From: Micrasema longulum
Lineage: Eukaryota; Arthropoda; Insecta; Trichoptera; Brachycentridae
Length of the DNA stretch: 64,000 nt
Direction of reading: 5' to 3'
Assembly (NCBI GenBank): GCA_022494885.1
Contig: JAGVSM010001714.1
Location: 1-64,000, forward strand
Shown here: positions 45,735 through 57,164 of the stretch, in pieces
Numbering within the stretch: position 1 is the stretch's first letter
Layout: each line of letters opens with the position of its first letter
Notes under the pieces: model-generated
The model's input: the letters and a program-made list of their open reading frames with translations, nothing else
What the model was told of the DNA's origin: nothing
Database searches by the model: none
Program-made: the position numbers and the translations under genes

Positions 45735-47515
45735 AAACGGAAAACACTACCTTTAGTTTATCTAACATAACTACTTGTCCAAATGAAATCAATGAAACAA
45801 TTCATCTTCTCAAAGCATCAAATTCATCAGGTCCTGGTATTGGTTCAGTTCTGTTTTAGCATTTAAATTAACTGTTGCACAGCCTCTCTCTTATATTTTA
45901 AACCTTAACTTTAGTTGTAACACATTCCCGTCTTCCTTAAAAAAAGCTATTTTAATTCCCATTCATAAAAAAGCAGACAGAGTACATATTGCAAACTATC
46001 GACCAGTATCATTACTTAACACAATCTATAAAATTGTAGAAAAAATAGTAAAAAAAATAATTCAGAATACATAGACATCAATTATATTCTATCGGCAAAT
46101 CAGTACGGATTTCAAAAACGAATAGGTACAGATACGGCAATCTCTGATATAACAGATCTTATTTCTAAATATGTAGACTCCGACAAGAAATGACTGTCAA
46201 TTTTTTTGATTTAGCAAAAGCTTTCGACACGATATCACATAAAATCATGTTGAAACGTCTGTCAAATATAGGTTTGCAAGGTTATTTACTCAATTGGTTT
46301 AAAAGCTATTTATCTGGTAGAACACAACAAATAAAAATAGATAATATTACTAGCGAAGAAAAAAACATTGATTTTGGAGTACCGCAGGGTAGTATTTTGG
46401 CACCGATTTTGTTTATTTTGTATATTACTTATTTATGTCTGACACACATAAAAAAATGTGACATAATTTAAGTTGCAGATGAAACTGCTCTAATTTTTAC
46501 TTGTGACAAATGGGATGAAACTTATTCTGCGTCTCAAAACGGTGTCAATATAATAAAAATATGGCTAGACAACAATCTCTAAACTTTAAATATTGACAAA
46601 ACAAAATATATAACATTAAGTAAAACCACAGTGGGACAGCCTTAACAAAACCTTCAATTAAAAATATCCTCTGAAATACTTGAATCAGTACACCATACAA
46701 AATATTTGGTAATAATTATTGAAAAATATTTTAAATGGACAGAACACATAAAATATATAACACAAAAAATTAAAAAACTTTCCCGTACCTTCAAGTCATT
46801 ACGTAACATCTTATCCCTAATTAAACTCAAATAACTATATTTTATTTTATGTAACTCAATTATGATTTATGGCATAATAGGATGAAGAGGCACTAATATA
46901 TCGATATTAAAACCTCTCGAATCTGCTCAAAAATCAATCATTAAAATAATTTTAAAAAAGCTTTTCAGGTACGCCAGCGTCAAGTTATTTGAGGAATTTG
47001 AGATCTTAGATATAAGGCAATTATATATTTGTAGAATAATAATGTTTGTGAAAGTAAATTATTCTATCAAATCCCAAAAGAAACACTCCCACACTACCAG
47101 AAGTCAAACTAAAGGATGGGTCATGGGGTCTATTACAAATTCTGAATTCGGGCAAAGAAATTTCAGGTTTTCGGGCCCCAAAATATTCAATATGTTACCC
47201 AAAGATTGCAAAACCAATACCCGGATTCCATTAAATAAATTTGTAAAAAATTTTTTACTGGGCTTGGTCGAGAAAAATTGGAAAATTTACTCAAAATACA
47301 TTCCTAAATAATAAAATAATATTGTATAACTGTATAGTGAATTAACTAGTAGATAGTAATGTAATTGTTTATTTTTGCATAAAAATGTCTGCCTTAAAAC
47401 AGGTTGTACCTAGTTAGGCAGACTAGACATGATCCAGAGAAATCTATTACCTAAGTGTGTATGTAGTAGATAAAGTTATTTTTGTTAATAAACTATGATT
47501 ATTATTTTTTTATCA
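45735..47515 (+). pseudogene. Jockey/CR1-like LINE, reverse transcriptase to 3' end
   Basis: The longest LINE relic here. In order: AILIPIHKKADRV, NYRPVSLLNTIYKIVEKIV (about 45990), NQYGFQKRIGTDTAI (about 46100), the 93-codon frame 46190-46471 with FDLAKAFDTISHK, WFKSYLSGRTQQIKI and GVPQGSILAPILF, then after a stop VADETALI (about 46472) where family members have FADD. The second catalytic Asp is therefore replaced. Later parts are KIWLDNN, LNIDKTKY, and frame 47042-47311 with RNFRFSGPKIFNMLP. The endonuclease and start are missing. At least five stops or frameshifts make it inactive. Confidence 0.88.
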
Positions 47516-47873
47516 TTATTTAGATTTACAGCATTTAACACTACTCAATTTAGTTAGAGAAAAATTCAATTTAATTTATTGTTTTAATTGAACTATGCAC
47601 GTTTATAAGTTTATCGTATGCTTGTGATTGCCGATTGCAATCGGGAGTGACATCATCATCATTTTATGATGTGGGAATTATGATGGGATGATACACACAG
47701 ATCTGAGAGTCTGGTGATCAATCAATCACTCGCTGAGGAATGATCGTCCTTGGATGACAAAACAAATTAAAACGTCACAACCGTGCCTGCGGGAGGCTTG
47801 GTATGTTGCAGGTTAACAGGGGTATATATTTTTATAGCAATAATTATAATGTAATATTATTGAAATAATTATA
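47516..47873. other. Unassigned sequence
   Basis: It contains a tcatcatcatt run at 47651-47661 and the less AT-rich ccgtgcctgcgggaggcttg; no family recognised. Confidence 0.4.
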
Positions 47874-48554
47874 TCTTTATTTATATAATTCTTCTGTACG
47901 TGTGATGTCACCGTACTCCTCCTAAACGACTTAACCGATTTACGTGCGGTTTTCAGAGAAATATAGATCTTTGCGCCATGGGTGTTCGTAGCTATAAAAA
48001 TCTCCAATCGAATGTTTAAAAAAAAAGTTAGGAGCAGAAATGTTTTATTTATCGATCTGCCAGGGTTGCATTTTAGGAGAATGCATTTGCGAAAAATGGA
48101 AAGATGTTGTTTTTTTGAGTATAAAAAAAGTTTGTTTTTGAATGTTTACAACAGCATTTGTTTTTTTGTGGATTTTAATCAGATTATTTCCTTAAAGCCC
48201 TTATAATTTCTACCCATTTATTTCTTTTTATTGGATTTTTGGTAACACTAAAATAATGTTAAATTCAATACATTAAAAAAAATCGTATTACTACATAATT
48301 ACACCCCTTTGTTGGTGAGACGACCGGAGTTTGACGTTTGCAAAAAGAATGCCATTTTTGAAAAAAATATTGTTTTTATGTTTCGGAATTCAACCATAAA
48401 CAAGTACCTACTTAAATTCAATATTTTTTTTAATACCAACAATTTTTAGTTTTGGAATTTAATCACAAACAAGTACCTAGATTAAAAGTATTTTTCCAAG
48501 ATAATAGCAGGCAAGTCAACGTTCGGGCAGGACAACGTCTGTCAGGTCCGCTAG
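47874..48554 (+). mobile_element. Non-autonomous Helitron
   Basis: It starts TCTTTATTTATATAATTC and ends in CTAG, inserted between A (47873) and T (48555). The 3' region has caggacaacgtctgtcaggt just before the terminus. The 5' part has cctcctaaacgacttaaccg. It is colinear with the minus-strand copy at 12788-13451 (cttttaacttt/aggagcag interior differs). 681 bp, no Rep/helicase. Confidence 0.75.
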
Positions 48555-49107
48555 TTACATATATTTTTTGAACAACAACGAGGAACCTCAGCCCTACAAT
48601 AAATGTTTTCTTGCGCGCGGTAAAAATTGGAGCATTTAAATGTATCGCAAAATTTCCTGAAAATGTACGAAAAAAATTTTTTTTTAATAAAAACGAACTA
48701 CTTCGAATGACGTCATCGGTTCACATGGATGCACCAATGATAAGAGAGTTATGGAAGATTCCCGGTTTGCTTACCGTCAATGGACCAATGGCAGAACTAA
48801 CCTAGAATAGGCGGAAGAGAACCTTTGACGTCACACGCGGAGTTATTATAGAAACACAAAACTTTAAAAAAGCATATAGCTGATAACACGATGTATGAAA
48901 ATTGTAAAATTTTTTTTTGGCGTAGCTTAATAGTATATTAACAAATAAAAAAATATTTAAAAAAACACTGAAATTTCTCATTACTATCCCTCTTGAAAGA
49001 CGACCATCTTGCTCCATTAGATGCAGCAACGTTAAATAAATATTAAAAAAAAAATCTAAACATACCTTTGATTAAAACTTTTTCGTAGTTGGTAAGAAGT
49101 ATAGGAC
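48555..49107. other. Unassigned sequence
   Basis: A 64-codon plus frame (48611-48805) and a 75-codon minus frame show no motif. Confidence 0.4.
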
Positions 49108-49222
49108 TGGATTCCTGATATGGTTGACACTAAACATTTATTTTAAGTTGTTTTTAAAACTACCGCAAAAAAATGTCGTCCATGGACTTGCACCGGAAGC
49201 GTAAGACTGAACATTTTATTTA
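49108..49222 (+). mobile_element. SINE-1 fragment (degenerate)
   Basis: ggattcctgatatggttgac (B-box edge), then catggacttgcaccggaagc and gtaagactgaac. Both ends are lost. Confidence 0.55.
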
Positions 49223-49244
49223 TATTTAAATAAATATTGAAATT

Positions 49245-49705
49245 CACCTATTACAACAGAAATTGAAGAACAATTTTACGGAAGGGAATATAGAAGACTA
49301 GGCATTGTTGATAAATCCACCTGGTCCAAGATGAAGTATGACAATTGAAAAATATTTTCAGGCGTTGCCCAGTATGTAGGTGAAATAATTCAATCAAACG
49401 AATCTCACCCGCAACAATAAAGGTTTCAGCTTTTTAATTTCACAAACGTCAAGAGATAGAAGAGCCGAAAGAATGTAGATGTTCAAATATAGGCAGAATG
49501 GTGAATGTTACACAGTGTGTAAAGTGGCCGCTTAAACTAGCCAATGATAGATCATAAGCCCTGTGGATGCCTAGACTTCTATATTCCCTTCTGTAAAACG
49601 TTCTTCATGTCTGTTGTAATTAGTCAATATTAACAGCTCCCTAGGGGGTTGAATCCAGTCCTTGTTTTCAAAAATTTGGACAAACTCAAAACACTGTTCG
49701 AGATT
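49245..49705 (-). repeat. FB family copy 8, complete with inverted ends
   Basis: The left end 49250-49305 (ggaagggaatatagaagact) and right end 49567-49620 (ctagacttctatattccctt) are inverted copies of about 54 bp. Between them on the minus strand runs the standard body: ctgtgtaacattcaccattc, gctgaaacctttattgttgc, cctacatactgggcaacgcc. The outer tail 49621-49705 has ctccctagggggttgaatcc. The best complete copy. Confidence 0.8.
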
Positions 49706-49804
49706 GAAATGTCAGTATCAAAATATTTGAGTTTTTACTTTCTCCATCTTCTTTCCTTCTCATCTCTCCTACGTCCCTCCTCACCCCCTCCTCTCTTCGC
49801 AGTA

Positions 49805-50668
49805 TATTGACAGAATTTGATCCAGGATACGGCTCTACCCAATGTAGGGAGTACCGCTTTACCCACCGTTAAACAACTGGGAGTTTTACTCAATTCTGAC
49901 CTTTCTCTTGACGCTCAAATTAGTAGAACGATAAGTTCACGCTTCTACCAGCTGAGACAAATTAAATGCATACGCAAAAATTTGCCGGTTGATGCCGCCC
50001 GTCAATTAATAAATGCGTTTGTAGTGTCTAGAGTCGATTATTGTAATGGTATCTATGCAGGTCTACCAATGAACAAAATGACTCGCCTACAATCTGTATT
50101 GAATGCCGCAGCGAGACTTATTTTCGGAATCTCTAAGTTCAGTCATATCACTCCACTACTTCGGGAACTACACTGGCTACGTTTTCCACTAGGGTCGAAT
50201 ACAAACTCTGTTGGCTTATGTATAAGTCACTGCACAACTCTGCTCCGGAATACCTAAGGGAACTATGCATTCCAGATGAACTAGCTGACAGGCGTCTCAC
50301 GCTTAGATCAGCTACGTCTACGGCGAGAGGAAAAGTTATTATACCTCTACGCAAACAGCGCACTAAATTTAGTGAACGCGCATTTACGGTCGCAGGCCCT
50401 ATGGCATGGAATGCTGTCCCAGCAGAGGTGCGAGGCTGTGAGAGTGAAGTGATGATTCGGAAAAAACTTAAAACCCACTTGTTCTCTAAATCATTTGAAT
50501 AAATCCGTAGCATGTGACAACAAAATAAATTGTTTTAATTAAATTACAAATTTAAAACCTTTAATTAAATTAATTTAACAATAGAATCACTATGTAAAGC
50601 GCCCTTGAGGTATTTTATTACGAAAATGGCGCTGTATAAGTTATTCATAATAATAACAATAGTAATAG
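49805..50668 (+). pseudogene. L2-type LINE, RT C-terminus and 3' end
   Basis: The frame 49817-50257 holds VKQLGVLLNSDLSLDAQIS, CIRKNLPVDAARQLINAFV, SRVDYCNGIYAGLPMNKM, NAAARLIFGISKFSHITP and LRELHWLRFP. A frameshift near 50190 leads to frame 50218-50502: KSLHNSAPEYLRELCIPDEL, LTLRSATSTARGKVIIPLRK, RAFTVAGPMAWNAVPAEVRG. This is about the last 240 residues of an L2 protein, close to a clean consensus, so it is a relatively young copy. The 3' end has gcgcccttgaggtatttt / aaaatggcgctgtataag and an (ata)n tail. Confidence 0.9.
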
Positions 50669-50765
50669 TGTAGATTTTTGGTTTATTTTTGTTAAAGTTT
50701 TATTGTAAAATTAAACGTTTCTGAATTATTCTGTTTTTAGTTGGTATTCTGAAACTGCCTTTGTT

Positions 50766-50885
50766 TATGTCACCATCATTATCAACATTTCCTTTCCGCA
50801 CATAATGGTGCACCGGGCACTGCATTGGCACACCAATCGTTGTGCATCTTGATCAGTCCAGGGACTTTAAAATATTTATTTATTA
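50766..50885 (-). mobile_element. SINE-1 3' fragment
   Basis: On the minus strand: agtccctggactgatcaaga, cgattggtgtgccaatgcag, accattatgtgcggaaagga and a gatg tail. The middle is deleted. Confidence 0.6.
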
Positions 50886-51010
50886 TTTATTTAACTTTTT
50901 GTACATAATGTAATTTGTACATTGGCGGGCTTATTGGCAAATGGCAATTTCTTCCAATATTATTGTATAATAAATAAATGTACATGTTCATGATGTTTGA
51001 AATAAATAAA
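50880..51010 (-). mobile_element. LINE 3'-end relic
   Basis: On the minus strand: ggaagaaattgccatttgcc and aataagcccgccaatgtaca, with (aaat)n at the plus-strand left edge. Same family as 15180-15297. Confidence 0.5.
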
Positions 51011-51084
51011 TACCTCCATGAAACTAAAAAAAAACAAGATACGCTGCCATTGTAGAGCTTTTCGTACTTTAAAAATTAAGACAA

Positions 51085-51500
51085 CTCTAAACTTGTTGCA
51101 ACACAGAGGGATAACACTTTTGAGAAGGAAATATGGAAGTCTAGGCATTTACAGGGCTTATGACCTGTCATTGGCTGGTTCAAGTGGTCACTTTACACAT
51201 GTGTAACATTTACAATTCTGCCTATGTTTGAACATCCACATTTCCTCAACTCTTCCATCTGTTGACTTTTGTAAAGTAAAAGAGCTGAACCTTTATCATG
51301 TGAGTAAGATTAATCCGGCTGAACTAATGACATAAGCCAATGACAGGTCATATGCCCTGTAAATGCCTAGACTTCCATATTCCCTTCTCAAAGGTGTATT
51401 CCGTCTCTGTTGCAACAAGTTTAAATCTGAACAACTCCCTAGGGAGGAAATCTAGCCAGTCTGCAAGCATTGGGACATACTTAAAACATTGTTTAAACAA
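51085..51500. repeat. FB family copy 9 with 86-bp inverted arms
   Basis: The left arm 51091-51176 (acttgttgcaacacagaggg, ggaagtctaggcatttacag) and right arm 51335-51420 (ctgtaaatgcctagacttcc, tctctgttgcaacaagt) are inverted. The centre 51177-51334 holds part of the body (gttgacttttgtaaagtaaa). The outer tail has ccctagggaggaaatctagc. Confidence 0.78.
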
Positions 51501-51904
51501 CTCCCGAAAATTTAAATTGTTTTTTTTTATCCCGAATGTAAATGTTTCCTGTTTTGATATCTTTTCCCACTCTTGCTTATTCTGAATAACGTAAATGGCA
51601 AAGAAAACATTCAATCGGCGATTATTCCCTACCTTATAAGGCTTATAGTCTTCAAGTCTATTTTGGTCCATAAAATAAATTTGAGATTTATACAGAATTC
51701 GTACAATGTATTGCATTTAGAATTATTGATTTTGGCAAAGATATATGTAGATGAGATAGTAAAAATAATAGTGCACATCTCTGGTGCTGAGAAAAAACTT
51801 ACATGCATAATATTTTTAGGCAATTTAACACTTCAGGCCCTGAAAGACTATAATGTTTTAAAAAGTATATAATGTTTTTGGTTGTATTATAAATATAGTT
51901 TGAT
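51501..51904. other. Unassigned AT-rich sequence
   Basis: A 122-codon minus frame (51348-51716) starts here and runs into the FB copy; it has no recognised domain. A plus frame overlaps it. Confidence 0.35.
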
Positions 51905-52240
51905 AATTTATCTATCGCCTCAAGGGCGTTGTACAATAAATAAAAATCCATGTACCTACGTCTTGCAGATACAGAGCGCATGGATGGTAAGTAATCTATC
52001 CCCTATTTACATTATGTTTTGATTTGACGATGAAGTTTAGTGTTTAAATGATATTGAAATATATTTTTAAAAACTCGAACATAGCTTAAAACAAGTCTTG
52101 TAGCTACCGAGCGCATGGACTATTGAAATTCTAGACCTCATTTACAAAATCTAAGTATTTTATGGTTGATAACATTTACACATGGAAGCAGAATTACCAT
52201 TCGTCTTGCAGTTACAAAGCGCAGGATGAATGGAAATTTA
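51905..52240 (-). mobile_element. L2-type LINE 3' UTR, three motif copies
   Basis: The motif occurs at 51959-51986, 52094-52120 and 52202-52226 on the minus strand, each with gcgct and agctgcaaga-like cores. The 3' end (aacgcccttgag) lies at 51910-51925. Confidence 0.65.
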
Positions 52241-53420
52241 GAATCTTAAAATTATATCTTATTCTTATTCTTAGTGGTGGGGGTCAGTGCTATTCAAACT
52301 CTTGACGTCACTGCGAACTGCGACCTGTGAAGATCTATTGTGACAGGTCCCTGTGAATAGTTCTCGTTCTTCAAGCTCAGGTCTATAAAGAGCCTGGCCA
52401 CTGTATGGAAAGCGAGAGTTTACATTTTGCCAAATCTCCCCCCCCCCCCAAGCTCAGATCCTTAAAGTATCGGGCTATTAGGTAGGGGGCGAACTCTTTA
52501 ACATCATCAGGTTTAACAAGTGGTCTCCCGAGGATGAGGCTACTTATTTTAATTATAAGTTTACACAAAATAAACATTGAGCAGAGTAGATAGTTTGTCA
52601 AGTGTTCATGCTAAAAAGTGAACAATAAAAATTTGAATAAATAAAGCACTGTTTCAACATTATGGTACACAAAATTTAGAAAGATATACGAAGGGTAGCT
52701 TTTGTAGATTGTAGGTACCATGGGTACCACCGGATATGTGGCTAACAGGTTGTTCGTTGATTCCGTATGGTTTGCAGGATCCTTGAAATTAAAGGACAAA
52801 TATGGTACGAAAGATAAACTCGGAGACAAAAGCGGCGCTGTAAAATTACACGATTGCTAATTCTACATCTTGGAAACGGATATAAATTTATGATCTAAAA
52901 ACTTTATTACGCTGTCGTAAATCGAAATAAATTAATTCACCTGTGAATAATTTGACGATGATAATTAAAACGTGAGAACGAATTCATCTATCAGCCAAAA
53001 ACAATAACACTAAATTAAATTGCAAAGTCAAACACACTTTGTCAATTCGTCTGAACGATTTAATTAAAAACAGTTTTGTGTTTACCTACGTAGTTAAGTT
53101 TTATTTTTGATAGGTAATAAATTAGATCTTCCGCGATAAAAAAGGTCGTGTTTTTGGCCATTATACAGCAGTAAGTGAACTGGTCCAGATAACAAAATAT
53201 TTATATTGGGAGAATCAGCACACGGCACACGGCACAGCCCCCCGCAGCTGTGGGCTATCGCATCCATCATCTGACTTAACCACAAAAAAACATTCCGGTT
53301 AAGTATCTAGTAAAAACCTGAATAAAAACGTTTTATTCATATAATTATTGATTTCAAACAAATAACAAACTTACTTGTAAAGTTTATATTTGAATCACTA
53401 ACTTTGTGGTTATTCATTAT
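52241..53420. other. Unassigned sequence
   Basis: A C homopolymer of about 12 lies at 52439-52450. Several 60-75-codon frames without motifs. It may include unique host DNA. Confidence 0.4.
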
Positions 53421-53458
53421 AATAAAATAACTTTTTTTAACCACAATTATTTATTTTC

Positions 53459-53499
53459 CACCGACCGGTTTCAAAGCAAACAAGCTTCTTCGTCAAGGT
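53459..53499 (-). ncRNA. Hammerhead-like motif in left pseudo-LTR
   Basis: Minus strand: cttgacgaagaagc, loop ttgttt, gctttgaaaccggtcggtgg. Stem II aagc/gctt, GAAA and the GTC site are visible; the first box is CTTGACGA, one base longer than CUGANGA. Confidence 0.55.
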
Positions 53500-53515
53500 T
53501 TACGTAACTAATTAA

Positions 53516-53848
53516 TTGATTCCTTTTTTATTTTTACCATCAAACATTGAACCGGCTTTCTACACAACTAATAATACAGGAACATTGTTAAAAAATCACA
53601 AAAACAAAGTCCATAAATATAATAAATCTGGGATATACCAATTAAATTGTAATGATTGCGATTCAATCTACATTGGAAAAACTAAAAGAAACTTTAATAT
53701 TAGCGTAAAAGAAAACTTGAGATGCTTAAATAATATCAATTTTTCTAAATTCGCAAATCATCTGATAGAAAATAATCATAACTTCAATGAAGACTCTGGA
53801 TTAAAAGTAATTCATTTTGAAAATAAAATATTAAAATTAGACAACTAA
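53516..53848 (+). pseudogene. PLE GIY-YIG endonuclease domain
   Basis: The 110-residue frame has GIY at residues 39-41 and YIG at 52-54, CNDC at 45-48 (zinc-type CxxC between the two, usual in PLEs), GKTKRNF with the conserved Arg at 58, and KEN at 65-67 with the likely catalytic Glu; FANHLIENNHNF supplies His residues. The domain cuts target DNA during PLE insertion. It is intact over the domain but lacks the upstream reverse transcriptase, and the Met at 53516 is internal. Related fragment: 11245-11600. Confidence 0.8.
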
Positions 53849-54067
53849 GAAATCTGAGAAATTAAAAAAGCGATTCATAATAAGAAAACTATAATTAATA
53901 ACTAAATAAACAATATTTCTTTTAGTCCTCTCCTGTCTACTTTCGAAAATATTGATATCAAATTACCACCCGTGTAAGGAAAAAACGACTTGACTTTTGG
54001 GTCCATGTGTAGTATTTAGTGAACATGATAAAAATAAAAAAAGGAATCAATTCATTAGTTACGTAAA

Positions 54068-54108
54068 CCTCGACGAAGAAGCTTGTTTGCTTTGAAACCG
54101 GTCGGTGG
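54068..54108 (+). ncRNA. Hammerhead-like motif in right pseudo-LTR
   Basis: Plus strand: ctcgacgaagaagcttgttt then gctttgaaaccggtcggtgg. Same plan as the left arm; the first box is CTCGACGA, again with one extra pyrimidine, as in the motif at 409-451. Confidence 0.55.
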
Positions 54109-54146
54109 AAAATTAATGGTTAAAAACAAAGTTGTTTTATTTATTT

Positions 54147-55169
54147 TATTATAACAAACTAACTATTCGAATAAAACAACTAAACGTAAGAATCCAATAA
54201 ATAAATAAAATAAGAATACATTTTTGTACATTATATATTACGATTAAAATAATTGTACAATGCACGCATCATGTTAATTTAATTTTTGAAATAATGACCA
54301 TGTTGGTTTTTATGTTTTCAACGCCAAAAAAATCGATAAAAAAGTCCAACAAAAAATGACACAGCTTAGATACGGTATTTACATGCTCGATAGTTGTCTT
54401 TAAGAAACAAAGAAATGAGCAAAAATGAAGAAGCAGATCATGAGTAATTACTTGGTTGATTTCATGGAATGCAGCAGCAATCTGTCACTCAGTTGCGTTC
54501 TGCATTCACTCTTTGAAAGCTTCCTCTCTTCCTGTGAACTCCTTTGTCTTCTCGATTCTTTTACACCGTTTGTTCTAAATTCTTAGTCCATACAAATAAT
54601 CAGACATGTCCCATGCCATGTTGAGAGACGCAGTACACGAATGTTGCAATTCCGAACAATTAGACCATAAATATTGTGTGTAGACAAAAGACTTCGCCAT
54701 TTTCGTCACGCTTGAAGTAACTGCCTTTTTGTAAAACTGTAAAACGCTGATGGTTTTACTTACTGCGCCATTGTTTGTTTATATATTGTTTAGTGATTTA
54801 TGGACAGCTTCTTGTTTGAGTAATGCCATGAATTTATAAATTGCGTAAGACAGAAGTCTCATTTCGTCATGATAAAAAAAACACATTTTTCAACACGTGT
54901 AAAAACTGAATAAAATTCGACTATTACTATATTGGACAATTAAGTAGGTATACATGAATTGGACCATAATTAATTAACTGTTTAAGATACAATAATATTT
55001 TAATACATTTATTCTATTTTAAAACATTGGTTTGAATATTAATTAAACTTACATTTTGGTGCACGGAAACGGATTTTTATACTGAATGTAAAAATACCTT
55101 TCATAATACAATCAATTGTTATATTGATTCATTTTATTTCGAAAACCTATATCTGAATATTATTTGTCG
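54147..55169. other. Unassigned AT-rich sequence
   Basis: About 1 kb with no frame above 60 codons and no family. Confidence 0.45.
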
Positions 55170-55450
55170 GCAATTATTTATTTATTTAATTTTACAATAC
55201 GCCCAAGGGGCATTCACAAAAAATAAACAGGTAAGTACAAACATAGTAAGTAATAATTTAAAAGATAAACAACGCTTTGTTGTATACATGTAGAAATAAT
55301 AAAAAGCATGCTGCCATGCAAAACAAAAAGTGAAACTTTACATAGTAAAAAAGAAAAAAAAATGGATATATTATGGCAGTAGTCTAATAAATAGTATCGG
55401 AAATCATACAATTTTTCTATTTTTAACCGCCGTTCTATCAAAATTGTGCC
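55170..55450 (-). mobile_element. LINE 3'-end relic
   Basis: On the minus strand: tgtgaatgccccttgggcgt followed by aaat units. Similar to 20228-20560. A minus frame of 75 codons has no motif. Confidence 0.4.
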
Positions 55451-55737
55451 ATTGAAAACATGTGATGAGTGATAAAAATAGCTACAAAAACAATTATTTT
55501 CTAATGCGTTTCTAATTTATTATGTGAGATTTTTTTTATGTCAACATGTTTGACACTTCATAAGCCCTGTAAATGTAAAGACTTTTGTTGTCCTGTTTTT
55601 ACCTTATTAAAAAGTAATGAAATAAAAGTTTTTATTTTTATTTATATCTTTTTTAGAATACAATTTTCCTTCTGAAATGTTTTGCTTGTTAAAAGAAAAA
55701 AAAAAGAGTTTTTTTTTAAATTTCTGCTTTCTCACAA

Positions 55738-56045
55738 TAGGGAAATATCACACATTACGAATACCGATGAAAATATAAAAAAGTTGTGGAGAAATGTTTT
55801 CATACAAAAATGTAAAATATGAATACAATAAAAATACGTTGCTGGATAAACACAACATGTAGTTGTGACGTCAAGATTTGTGACAATGTTCCAAACAAAT
55901 TTGAATGGGCAGGAACAAATAAATATGAATCGTGACGTGTTAGGGGCGGTGCCAATAGAATGACCGTTTTTGCAGGAATTTAAAATTACAAAGTCGTAAA
56001 AAATATATGTATTTTTTTTATATTGAACAGTATTTCATAGACCTT
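55738..56045 (-). repeat. repA copy
   Basis: On the minus strand: attcctgcaaaaacggtcat, taacacgtcacgattcatat, ttgtcacaaatcttgacgtc and gtatgaaaacatttctccac, then ttcgtaatgtgtgatatttc. It is uninterrupted where the copy at 15918 carries an hAT element. Confidence 0.7.
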
Positions 56046-56861
56046 TATTACTTTAAAATTTAAAAAAAAAACTTGACTTGACATTGACAGCTGCGAAAAA
56101 TATTAGGTAAACAATTGAATAATTATGTTCTTTGGCGCCTACTTTTGTATATTTGCAAAAAAAAAACGGTTCTTTTTTTCTCATATGAATCTCCGGGATT
56201 GATTCGCAGCAAAAACTCGCATATTCTTTTCTAATAATTCCGGTCTTCAACAGCTCTTCAACTGGCCATAAATATGATTTGTATTTTATATGTTCATTAA
56301 TTTTGACGGGGTCGTCCTCTACGATTCACGCTCTTTACCGTTCAAAATTCATATATTAAAAAAGAAAAAAGGCGTTGTGTAAATTAACCAAAATAATAAT
56401 CATAATATTTTTTATAAAGTTTTCAGTCAGTAACGCTCTTCACATATCCCGTCTAGTACCGACTTAATTATTTGTAATCAGATATCTCTGCGCAATTATC
56501 AATATTGTTTTGTGGGAACACATCTCAGGGGACTATAGAAATCAGACTAAAAGAAACATAAAAACAAGCTTATCCGCCTCTCCTCAAAAGCGCTAATTTT
56601 AAAAATAGCGCTCTATGGATTCTCCATAATAGTCTCGACAAAAGCAAGGTATCGTATCGTACAGTCTTATGATTACGGTGCCAACCCCAGGAAGAGTGAA
56701 AAACTGAAGAGTAAAACCATCTTAAAAACAAATATAGCACGTTGAACCTGTTAGAAATTGAACCCAATCGAATGCCAATATCAATATATTATGTATTTTT
56801 AAAATTGAATTAAAATTACTTTAAAACTGATTTAAAACCAGATTGAATTGTATAGTATACC
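56046..56861. other. Unassigned sequence
   Basis: Two 65-codon minus frames without motifs; nothing else recognised. Confidence 0.4.
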
Positions 56862-56945
56862 CGTAGATGGGTCGCAGACTTACGAATAGATCGGTCAGTT
56901 GTCCGAGCCCCACTCTACAACTGATACCCATTTTTAAGCAAGATT
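56862..56945 (+). mobile_element. SINE-3 fragment (degenerate)
   Basis: gtcgcagacttacgaataga, ttgtccgagccccactctac and aactgatacccattttta follow the SINE-3 head and early body. Confidence 0.45.
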
Positions 56946-57164
56946 ATTGTACGCAATTTGTATTTAAAAATGGCTTGAAAGGCGAAATTTTTGGGCAAAT
57001 CGAAGCAAAGAACTCAAACACTTCATTTATTTTCCTATTTTTTTTATTTATGCATACAAATATTTTTTTGTGTTTATTTTTTTTGTATTGTGACTAATTG
57101 TCTCCTTTCTCGGATTTCTTATAATATGTAGGTATATTCGGTAGTCAAATTGTCTATAAATAAG
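56946..57164. other. Unassigned AT-rich sequence
   Basis: T-rich, with no feature. Confidence 0.4.

Larger units (their letters stand above)
53421..54146 (+). mobile_element. Penelope-like element fragment with inverted pseudo-LTRs
   Basis: The left arm (53421-53539) and right arm (54026-54146) are inverted, near-identical copies; both contain gaccggtttcaaagcaaac or its complement. Between them lies a plus-strand GIY-YIG frame. Inverted terminal units are a known peculiarity of PLEs. The reverse transcriptase is missing. Hammerhead-like blocks lie in both arms. Confidence 0.78.

Noticed and set aside
51348..51716. 122-codon minus frame
   Set aside because: A third of it lies in FB copy 9 and the rest is AT-rich with no domain.
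55561..55590. cataagccctgtaaatgtaa as an FB fragment
   Set aside because: About 20 bases resemble the FB arm but the neighbouring landmarks are missing.
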